Assembly (NCBI GenBank): GCA_947579665.1
Contig: OX388343.1
Coordinates: 86,656,254 to 86,720,253 of the forward strand
Length of the DNA: 64,000 nt
Direction: 5' to 3'
Origin: Sympetrum striolatum
Lineage: Eukaryota > Arthropoda > Insecta > Odonata > Libellulidae
Below, piece after piece: positions 50,601-62,600 of this stretch. Made by a program: the position numbers and the translations under genes. How positions within the stretch are numbered: the first letter of the stretch is position 1; each line of letters begins with the position of its first letter. The notes beneath the pieces are model-generated. The model saw only the letters and a list, made by a program, of their open reading frames with translations, made no database searches and was not told the origin of the DNA.

Positions 50601-53600
50601 CTTTTTTATATGTATAAACTAATATAATGATATGGAGATTTTTGCAGCAGAATCGTTAGATAAATAGACAAATAGTAATTTCACAATACACTTACATGCT
50701 AAAATATTTTTACATGCTAAGGTACATAGTTAAGCTCTTTATACCTGGTCCTCTCAAGATAAATTTAATGGCTTTGCTTTATAGAAATTAGATGTAGTGT
50801 TCTTAAATATTTTCCCCTTTTGTGAATTGGAACTGTATTCTAGATTATTGGAATAAGACTGCTTGGGCTGTTTTATTATGTAGTTATAATTTTAGAAGCC
50901 TCTCTCTTGAATTAATATTCATGTAACATATCCCTGCTCTCTTGTCTTCATTTCATGTTGATGGTAGAGTTTTTATACATCAGCTGGTTTTTCTACAGAG
51001 AAAGTTTTAGTCGGGCTATTTTTTTGTATTTAAGTAAATTCTCGGTGTTATTGCAAATTGCCTTTTGTAAAATCTGTTTTAAAATTACAACTTAATAATC
51101 AAGAAAGTTAAAGCCTACAGAAGTAGTTCATGAAGCATTTCTTCCAAAGATTTTATATTTTTTCATGATGGGTACCTTAGGTTAACAGTAGTGGGCAGGA
51201 TGAAAGGCTGCTCACAGACAGACACCATATGCGTCGTATACCATGCTGTGATGGAGACAATGGAAAGAAGTTGCATGTTAATGGAACAGTTGCCTGCCAG
51301 GAAGAGCAATTTGGGAGCCATTCCAGTTTTCATTCTTCCCTTAACTTTCCCCCTTACGTAACCCATAATCTGCATGAAGAGAGACACCACAGGCATGTAG
51401 GAGCAGGCAACCAACACAATGGATCTTTATGCACTTCTCATTTTCTGCGGGTAAATGGCACATTTGGCTGACATAATAGGGTGGTTATAAATTGTGCTCT
51501 ACTTTCATTCTATTTAACTTGTTCATTTTATTATTAATACCATAATTTACAGAGGTATATTTTTCCATACCAAGAAGCTTCTCTGTGACAGAGAATAATA
51601 ATCTACTAATAGGACTATTAAATCCTTGAATAACAGCATATTTTATTTTCAAATATAGTGGCTCAATATTCAAATTCACTCATTCTGCTTCTAAGGTTCA
51701 AAATATATTTTAATTACCAGTTCTTTTCCAAACAAGAAATAAGCTAAATACTCCGACTTTGAAGGAGGTGCCTGACTTAAAAGCCATCCTCCTTAACTCA
51801 ACTTACTAGAAGACCACTGCTTAGTAATCCAATATTTCATATTGTTCTTTGTTTTATCTTTGAGGAACTCTTCCCTGGTAGCATTGTCACCTTAGGCTTT
51901 ACATACAAAGGATTGTAGTAATAATTCATTACAATCTCATGTTACCAGTAATTCAAGCTCTAATTTTACTTTAAACTCTTTTTTGGACAAAATTGTGAAT
52001 TTGTGTAAGTTAATCCAATAATATATTTTTGTAGGATTTAAGATTACTTTGTCCATTGAAAAAAATATACTTCACTGAATTTAAAATTATTGTGCTTGGA
52101 AATTTAGATTTGACTGTTTGTTGACTGATTTGAAGTGTTGGTCATTTTGAGGGTTTATTTTGTCAAACCTTTACATTTAAGATGTTCAGCTTAGTTGTCT
52201 TATTTTGATTTGCCATCTCTGATTAACTGTGCTCAATCAACAGTAGCATGGTTTTAACTGTACAGGTAGTGTTAGAGATATAGATAAGGATTTGCGAATG
52301 TTTGGGAAATCATGGTTTTAGTTATGATTATTTAGTACTGGAAAAGATCATTCTAGTGCGTACTGTATAACTTTACTCAAGCATGGATATTGGTTTGGTT
52401 GCGCAAAATCATAATCAGTTACATCATCATTTCTCTATTAGATTGAAGAAATCTATTTGCCTTTAATTTTGGCTCTTAATATCAGATCCCTAAGTACAAA
52501 GTTAACAGTTGAGATTTGACCATTGATGATTGGCATAAAGTATGTTCATTTCATCCTGTCAACTGGGTTGGGCAATAGATTAGGATCAGTTTCTGATGCT
52601 ACTTCTTATAATCTAAATTTTATACTGCTCTTGCAATTATTCTTAATTGATTGCTGTAAACTCTTTGCTGTTAGATATGATTAATAATTCATTCTAAGTT
52701 TTTGAATTATTTTTTCTTAAATATCCAAAATGTTAATGTATATTATTATTAAACAAGACTGTATTTTTTTGAATTCACCTCTTACCCACAGACATTTTTT
52801 ATACACACTTGTTTGATTTACCCCAGTACTTTTAAAACCATGATGATTTTTACAATTTGATGTGCTATGATTTTCAATGGAAATGTTACAGGAGGAGCTG
52901 TTTTGACAAACTGAATGAATTAAAATGAAAGAGAAATAATTTGTAATCACCCTATATGTCTGCTCTATTTTATTTTTTAGTGTTTTGAGTTAGACTTAAG
53001 TTAATAACTAAAGCTGTGAGCAAGTGGAATGTGTAGTTGATACTGTCAATAGTCACTTTTCTTTCATAGTTGGTATGCAAGCAGTTATTTGGCTACATTT
53101 TCTGCTGCTTTAGATGATTGCAAACATTTTCTTAGAAACAGAATCTTGTTTAATGCTGGAAAATAAACTAATGGTTCTATTATTCACTAAGCATGAAGCT
53201 TATGAAAATTTCTAATTAAGTTTAAAAATCTTTAAACAAGCATTGATTTTCCTTTTCTTAAAATAGTGGAGACAATGTGCATTATGACCTCTATTTAGCA
53301 AACCACATGGAGTCTAAATATTATTTTTAGGACTTATTATTAAACTAAGGTTTTCAAATGAGTTAATTTTATATCTCTTGCCATTTATTAATTCCTTTTG
53401 CTATGCCAGATTTGGAAAATGAAAAGTTTACCATTTTGGTTTTGAATAATTAATTGTACATAGTTGCTTTCAAACTACCCATAGAGAAGCAACTGATGGT
53501 TGAAATGCTTTCTTGCTTTGAAAATTAGAATCTCTTTTATGATACATTCTTAAACAATAGTTATGTACTATTCTGTTCCATCTATTCACTGGAATTTCTT

Positions 53601-56600
53601 TGAAATGCTGTGCCATATCACATTTATTTCTGGATTGCCACCTAGCAAAAAGGATATAGCTGAGTAGCAAATGGTGTAAAAAATATGACTTATTTTTTTC
53701 TGTGAGAAGATTTCTCATAAAAAAAGTTTGTCTCAGGGTCTATATCACTTATTTTGCAATCAATATCAGATTGGCAGCAGTAGCAGAGAAGTTGTGTGAT
53801 TTGTATTCCATTTTTAGTTAGTGAACTTATTTAATGAATTGCTAAGTCATAAAATTTTCTGATTGCCATTGCTAATAGTAGTAGTAGTAGTATTGTTAAA
53901 AGTGCTTTGACGACTTAGGTCATTTCGCACACTGGCTCCCACCGGGAATCAAACCAGGGACCGCTTTCACCAAAGGCAAACGCGCTGTCCACATGACTAT
54001 CCAGGAGACCCCATTGCTAATACTAAATTAAATAAATTGAATAATAAATTTATTTAGCAATTTCAAACTTGCATCAATCTTCTTTATTCATAGGACTCCC
54101 AACCTGTGTTAGGATTATTATGATTCTTGCTATTTATTGTAGCTATGTTTAGCTAAACAAATCACAAAACATGCACTTTTATAAGTATAAATTTCATCTG
54201 AAGGAACCCATATACAACATACATCTTCCATTAGACTTTGCCAAATTTAAATAGCGATTCCAATTCAACTTTTCATTATATTAGCTGAAAATATGCTCTT
54301 CAATGGGAAGTTTTTACATTTTTTTATCATAGATGTTTTGGATAAACAAGCACCAGTTAAAGTTAACTTTGGGCACAATTCTGAGGCATTAAACAGATTT
54401 GGGCAATTTTATTATTTCATTTTTTTATCATAAACAACTTTGGACTAGAAAAAATGGAAATAATATCCAGTACATGTCTGTTTTTACAGTGTATGCACAA
54501 TCATCTGCTTTAAGTATGATTGGGTCTGCAATCCTTACATCAATAGCTATAAATAGATTTGGAGTGTGAAAGAACATAGCAATCACTGTTTTGTATTAAC
54601 AAGTCAAGTTATTTTTTCCCTAAATGCAGGTTTTTTTGCTTATTTGAGGTTCATTAAATATATACAGTATATTTTTAATTTCTGTTTGTTTCAGTTTCAA
54701 GGTGGATGCTTTCTTGTGCAAAATATGTTCCATCATCATTATAAATGACCATGTTTATGGATCAAGTAAGGGCTCACAGTTGGCTGAGGCTAATCAATTT
54801 TAAGTAATCTCTTAATTAGGTCATTGGTGCATTATCAGTCAACATATTAGTTTAAAATTTATTAATGTTTAGGAATCATGTGAATGTCATGTGAAACCAA
54901 ATAACAGTTGCCATGACTTCTGCCTCCAAATGGAGTATTTTTTGCTTTCTTTGGAACAAGTTTTCTTTAGGAAATACAATGTTTGGATTGTTCCTTGCTC
55001 TCATATTTGAAGTTATTGTATCCAAGCTTCATCATCTGTGACATAAGGGATCAAAAACTTGGTTGGATTGTATTTGAACATATTCAAACATTGCTGGGAT
55101 ATGGCCGCACAATTCTCCATTTGTTCATCTTTGAGCCGTCACACACTCATCTTGCCAACAACTTTTATCCAAATGTTCATGTTGGTCATTAAATGCACTT
55201 TCAATTGAAACGATTACAGTCTTAGCTATCTTGAAGATCTTTTATCGGTGGTTGTCAAACACCATACAGTGAATTTTGTTGACCACATCTACAGTTGGGA
55301 CCACCTCTGGACATGTTGAATACTTGGCATCATTTGCGCTTGTATGACCACAACAAAATTAAGTTACCCACATGCGACCATACCATTCATACGTCTTTAT
55401 AATACCTTTTCAGCTTTTGTTTCGTTTCTGTCTTCATTTCCCCATGTAAGAAGTAGTGCTTTCTCAATACTCCTAAACAACTTATCTCCATTTCAGAAAA
55501 TAAGCCCTTACCCATCTGTTTTCAGACACTCTCAATAAAGTTCAAACTGAATTTCTGCAAGAATGTATGAAAAACGTGTCTGATATCTGAGATAAATTTA
55601 TATATGTGATTTGAATGAAATCATAAGTGAATGTCTTATTGAATGCATTTCATAGATTATGAACAGTATTATCTTATTTGCTTCAAACTGCAGAACTATG
55701 TAGTTTTCTTGAAAATGTAACCTTCCTTTTCTTCTCCTTTCTCTAACATAGCTGCTCTGATGGCTCTGTTAAAAAAAAAGTGGGATTGACAGAATGGCTG
55801 GCATGAAACTGAAATTTTCAATAATCAAATCTTAATTAAACCTGTCCCTATACTAGCTACTGAAAAGCAGAGGGCAATAAAAACAAAATTGAAAGGAAAG
55901 CACCATTAAATCAGTTGCATGTGGTTTGAAATCACCTTCAGTCACTACAGGATGGTTAATAGCTTGTGTGCTGAAGCATCTATAAAATTCATACTTTCTG
56001 ATTCATTATCGGTATCTTATCTTATTTTTTGATTGTTTGTCTTTCTACCCCTGATGGAATTGAAGATTGTATGGGATTATAGGTTGAGAACAAATTTTTA
56101 AAATTTATTGTTTTGTAATTTTTATGGAAATACTTTTGCAAAATCCTATTCTAATAGGAAAATTAGGGGATTAAAATTGACTTTTGCTCTAGATGATGGT
56201 ATAAGATGAAAGGAAATTAGTGATTGAGAATATTGAATAAACTGTTCAATTTAAAATTTATCCTTTAGAAGTTAAATTTAATTCAAAAATACTTAGTGCA
56301 ACTTGGAGAAAAATTTTCTTGCTGGAAAAATATGAAAGGATTGATAAAACTTATGAACAATGCATGAAAATACAGGCCAGGTTCTCATTGAAAAAGTGTT
56401 GGGCAAGCATGTAATTGTTTACCAAATGAAATTATGTTGTTGTTGTTCTGTTGTTTTCTTATTATTACAAAGAATACTTTCACTCTCATACATTCTTCTC
56501 ATACATGTTTGTTGCTTATGTTTAATGGATTGTAAGAAGTAACATGAGGCTTGAGTGTGAAGGATATTGCTGGTTTATAAATTGAAAGAAATTTTTTTTA

Positions 56601-59600
56601 CTTTTTGAACCCATATAAGTTCATAAATAACATTTTCATAAAATTCATTTATCTCATTGCGCAGCTAGATAATTTGTTGTAGACATTTTGTAACCTCATC
56701 CATAACATATGCAATTTTACCTTAGTAGCCTCATTGAATAAAGCAAATACTTTATTTCTTTGTTGAAAAACTTAATGTAAAAGGTTATATTTAAAATGAA
56801 CTTTCTTATACAAAATATTTCATTGTCAATATTTACCAATTGCGTGTGATAAAATGATTTAATGGTTTCAAGAAAACATGCTCTCTGAGAATTTTATCTT
56901 TCCTTCATTTTCAGTCTAAATTTAATAATAATTTTTAATTAATCATTGCTTAATATTGGTTTATGTTTCTTAAGTACCTGAACTGAATAAAATTCATCAC
57001 AGACTATTTGAGGCTATTGAGAAATAAACTGTATTAATTGAAATTAGCCTACTCAAATAAAGTGCTTCTGAATTTCCTTGTATGATTACATCATTTCAAA
57101 TGGTGATTTTATAAAATTTTTGTGTTCGTTAGATGGCAGTGTCATTTAGGTATAGGTACACTAAAATTAATTAAATAATAATGCAAGTTTTTCTTCTTTC
57201 TCTTGTCTATTTTGTAAACATTTTAGCGCTATCACAATCATTATGGAGCAGGTATGGGTGGAGGTAAGCCGGGAGCCGTGAATGCTCCTATTTATACTCC
57301 TATGTATGTTGTATCTCTTCGGGTTGGTGATCGTGAATTTTTTGGTGAGGGGCACAATGCTCAGCTTGCAAGGCACGATGCAGCTTCTAAAGCTCTTGAT
57401 ATCCTTAAGAATCTTCCAGCCCTAAAGACAGTGGAATGTAATGGAGGGATAATTGATGAAGGACTCCCCCCAGCAATTGAATCAAATGGGACTCAGGAGG
57501 AAGGCAAGTGTGATAATTGCAGTTGTCCAAGATGAATTCTTTGCAAATTTTAGAAATATTGGCTTAATTGGAGGTTTCATTTATAATATTTGTTGAAAAA
57601 TTGAAAGTGTAGTAAAAGCAAACATTTTTGAGCTTACTGTTCTGATAAAAAAATGCATTATGATAATTTTTCAATGAGGAATTGTATGTAACTTTGTGGT
57701 TAATTAATGTACCTTCACCTCATCTATGGTTCAATCACAATTATTGAATTAAATGGAGGATTTTAATTTCATTGTAGGTGGAAAAATGAAATTGCTTGCT
57801 ATTCATTCAAAACCCTGTAAATAGGTGCTTAACTTCTTTCTATACACTTAAAGTCAAATATCTTTTTCAAATATTTAATTATTTAGCTGTACAATTTTAT
57901 TTGTAAAATGAAATTTTTGAAAATATTTTCATTAGCCCAAAGTAGAAAATAAAAATTTTAAAAAGATAAACTTTAGAATGTTGTCAGAAGTCAGATATAG
58001 ATCATAAAGAAACACATCATTGAAAATGGGAACAGATCTCATATTGTGTTATATTCATTTGTCAAATTGGTTTTTTCTTAAATGTTTACATTAGTTCCAA
58101 GAAAATAACCAAGTTATGTGGAAATTTTAGTGCTTGAGATTTATGTGGCCATTCTGTTAACTTAAATTTTAAATATCAACACTTTTAAGTAGACTCATCG
58201 AATTTTAATGCATTGTTGAATAAGATTTACTCTTTTAAAATAAATATCTGGTTAAACCTTTTATTACAATTAATTGGATTTATGTATACCCTCTTTAAGT
58301 ATCAGGGAACATTTTATTTTATATTATGTTTATTTGTATGGTATTAATGGAAATTTTTATTTACAGCTGTAAGGAATGGTGCTAATGGTAATGTAGATCT
58401 CAAATCTCCAATTTCATTGGTGCATGAATTAGCATTAAAGCGGGGTCTGGAGGTAGCTTTTGAAGTTACAGGGGAAAGAGGCCCGCCTCATATGCGTACC
58501 TTTACAACGCGGTGCATTGTTGGTGACTTGATCACTGAAGGAGAAGGAAATGGCAAGAAGGTATTTCACACTTGATAATCCCACTTCTTAAAATATTTCA
58601 TGGAGTATTCGTAATGATTTATTATTTTGTTAGTTTTATTCAGTCATAGCATTTGATATTGAATGAAGTTATATATTTACTTAAAGTATATTATTGAGAA
58701 ATGTCTCTGTGAATTTACAGAATCTGTAAAGGTGCATGACTTGTTAATGGGTGGTGTAGCTTAATTTAAATAAAATGTTTGTACAAATTGAATTTAGTAA
58801 TAACTGAAATTGAAAATTCAAATTTTGTATAAAGGTACTTGATTGATGCTTGGATCTTTACAATGCAAGTACATGTTTTAATAATTATGGGTTATCTGAA
58901 AAAAAACTACCTAATATTTGTTTTAGTATCATTTAGCTGTTTACTTGAAAAGTATTCATAATTATTTTTCTGAAACTGAACATCTCAATTGTTATTCCCA
59001 GATGTAGTGAATGTATGAAAACTGGTGTAATAGAATTTTTGTTTAATTGAATCTAACTTTACATAGTGTCTATGTTAATGCTCATCAAATCTCATGCTTT
59101 AAAATAATACTTAAAAGGTTTCTAAAAAGCATGCGGCAGATAAGATGCTGACAGAGTTGCGGAAATTGCCTGCTGTTTCCCCTCCTCCCGTCATATCTAA
59201 TAATCGTCAGAGAAGGAAGCCAAATGCCAAGAAGAAGACGAGGAACCTCATCAAGGTACAGCAGGTCAGGGTCAAAGAGTGGGGGTGTTGTTCTTAGTGT
59301 TCCATTAAATGTTAGCTTGTTGTACTTAGTTTATTAAATGTATATAGGATATCTGGCTTGAAAAAATAACTATAATTGTGTGAATAGTATGTAAATATGC
59401 TTTTTGAACTACTAAGGTGTATATTTAGTTTATTACGTAGCATGTAATAGTATGTATCGATATTTTATTTTTTCAGAAAATGTGAAAGGCTTTGGGAATC
59501 AGCTTCTTATGCTCTATTATTCACTCTTTTTGCCTGGAATATACTGTATTTACCTGAAAATAATGCGCTATCAAATGTAATGCACAAATGTAAAATTCGA

Positions 59601-62600
59601 GCATTGGAAACTTCCATATGATTTGCCTGTGAATGTAATGCACACCTTAAGGCACGCAGTAATGCCATTTAGACATGCGGTAATGCCATTTACAGCAATG
59701 TATACGTGTTTACTATGCATGCATATGATTATATATATGTATGTTTATACGTATACACTGTTACAAAATGCCAGTAGTCATGTATGCCGAAAATCCTATG
59801 CAAGTGTGTCCGTTAACCAATTCAAAATTGCTATTTTAAAGTTAGATGGGCCAGCCAGTTCCCTTTCAATTAAAACTATCAGCCGACAGTTTAGCCTGTT
59901 GTCTTTGGTGGCTCTTACAGCCCCTTCTGCATTGATAGTGTACTGGTGGAACGTTTGACAAGTTTAATAGAATCAGGGTGAGCTGAGGATGCAGCCAGAC
60001 CAGTGCAGCAGAATGTGTGAACGAGTTGTAATGTGATCAAATCTGGTGTGCCATTGATTCTAATGCACACCTTGGTTTTTGAGCCAAAAAAAGATCCTAA
60101 AGGGTGTGTGCTATTTTTGAGTAAATACAGTAAATTTTCTCTTTGCTTGTTTCTCATTCATCTCCTTGTCCATTTTTCTCTTCTGTGATTTTTGTACTTA
60201 AAATTATCCTATTCTGATTTTTTAAACTATTTTTATATTATTAGGGAAAGGGCAACTGGTTTTTATTTAATGTTTCTGTGTTAATGAGGATTTTTCGGAG
60301 TTTCCAAGTTCATTAAGCTTTTCTCCATCTCTTTCCTTGAACTGTAAAATTGCAAAAATGTAAAATGAGCTGAATTTTCTCTCCAGCAAAATTAGGATCA
60401 AGAACATTAGATCTAGCATAGCTAATAGCTCCTTAAATCATGAATTTTCATAATCTTTGAACAAAATTATTCCCACTGAAATGCTTGGAATTAACTTTTG
60501 GCCTTGGAGATATTTATTCATCATGACATATTTTCCTAATTATTCCTCCTAAAGAATGGATGGAGAAGGATTAGAGAATAAGTTAATTTATGCTCTCATC
60601 TTTTCTTAATATTTAGGTAAAATAGACTGACCTGCTTGTTAGCTACATAGTATTTTGCATGAATACTGTCAGTTTTGTAAAGTAGTTGATTGGCTGGAGT
60701 TGTGACTTAGTGGCTTTATTATTGATATTATATAAATGGTATAATTTTAATGATTCTATGTGATTACATGGCATTTGAAGAAATTTCTTGTATCTTGATC
60801 TAAAAATTTTATTATGAATGCATTAAGTAGGATGTATCAATTCTTAACTCAGACTGTAGAGAAAGATGAAGTATTCCCAAATGCTCTTACTTGATTCTAA
60901 ATATTTATTTGTACACTCCGAGACTCATATAAAATTATTGAGAACCTTAGCTTCGATTCTCCTTTAATGATGAATTGCATTCTTTAACATTAATCAGGTG
61001 TGTAAGGACCTTCTTAAGCTATAAAATATATTTTGAGAAAAGTTAAATACAAATAGCCAATTCTGTTACCAATAGCCAATACCAACTCCCAATAATAGCC
61101 AACACTGTGAAATTATGTAAAGTATTACCCTAAATAAATAATCAGTACTCATATACTAAACAGTCATTGTTAATATTGCACAATAAATTGTTGCTGTAGG
61201 ATTCAATGAAATACAAAGTTCAACTGACGAATATTGTGGAAGCATTTTTAGGAACATAATAGTTCCTGTAACAACTTTTATACAGCTTTTATATACTTTT
61301 AAAGCTTTTAATTGCAAGTATGGTTGAAAATCTCCAATAGCTGTTTTTGTCATCGTTTCTCTCTTCCTTCCCGTTCGTGTTCCAACTTTACCGTATTGAC
61401 GGCATATAAGACGCACCTTTTTTCCTAAATTATGTCTCGAAAAATTTCCCTGCATCTTATATGTGAAGGTTCAACCTCCACAGGTTAACTTTCAATACTG
61501 AATGCTATTTTTAGCCCAGATGGTCTATACTACCTATTTCATAATTGCATTCAATGATTGTGTTAATATTTGGCTTTTACGAAACCTGACAACCAAAAGA
61601 AACTACATTTTAAGTCATTGTGGTACTGCGCTTTCGCACAGACTATTAAAACGTTTTCCTTGAGAGTGGCCAACTTAATGAGGGTGTGTCTTATATGCCG
61701 TCAAATACAGTACTTTCTTTTCATCTGCAAGTATGGTGATACCAGCCTTTACTAGCTGAGTACTTTACTTACCTCTGATTTTATTCAATGATAAGTTTTT
61801 TTGCAGTTCTTTCTTTGTATTATTTTGAACTCATCAGCCTTAGAAATATGTTGCAGGACTTCTTTCTGTACCCTTATACCCAATATATCTTGACAATTTC
61901 TATTTTATATCTTAGGAGCAGAAGGCAAAGGTTGAATATGGGGAAGATATAAATCCCATCTCTCGTCTCATACAAATTCAACAAGCAAAGAAGGGGCATG
62001 AACCTACTTATGCTCTAATAGAGGAGAGGGGAGTTCCTAGGCATAGGAGAGAGTTTGTCATGGAGGTATGTTGCTTATTTATGATTTCTTTAACATTATC
62101 ATCTCTCTGAAATTTCCCTGTTGATTTGTATATTGTTCATCTGGTTTCACCAAATATTTATTTATGAATGCATGTTTTTAGTATAGCATTTTCCATTATT
62201 TTTTAACAATTTCCTCTGGTTAGAATATAGAATTTATAATAAGAGAATACACCAGGAATCTAGCTGTAAATGGTATTTTTCTATGGATTATTTTAAAAAA
62301 CCAAATTTTCTTCTTATAATTCATAAGATCCCCTATTTTTGTACAATAATTATGTGATATATGTTGTAGGTGTCTGATTCCTTCTTTTTTTAGATACTTA
62401 GAGAAATATCAAGAGGAGAATGACTTTCAAACTTCATTTTGTAATATAAAGCAAAACACCTAAAATTTATATTTTGAAATTAAAAAATTCTTTAATTTTT
62501 TATTTACACCTTTAAATACTATGCCTTTCTTTGGAAGCACTGGAAAATTTCCCATATTATTTTTCCTTTTTTAATTATTACTAAATTATATACCCTATTT

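Larger units (their letters stand above)
44861..57226 (+). other. 12.4-kb Staufen intron inside dsRBD2
   Basis: It holds the candidate exon 51181-51450, the element 46253-47165, two SINEs (47190, 53925) and the mariner fossil (54840-55350). The other parts (for example 47.3-51.1 kb and 55.4-57.2 kb) are AT-rich and show nothing I can support. Confidence 0.6.
59265..61915 (+). other. Staufen intron between dsRBD3 and dsRBD4
   Basis: It contains two MITEs (59544-60130 and 61391-61710). The rest is AT-rich with no recognised feature. Confidence 0.5.

Noticed and set aside
54983..55538. Plus-strand open frames at 54983-55192 and 55344-55538
   Set aside because: The recognisable coding signal here is on the minus strand (mariner fossil); the plus-strand frames are its antisense.
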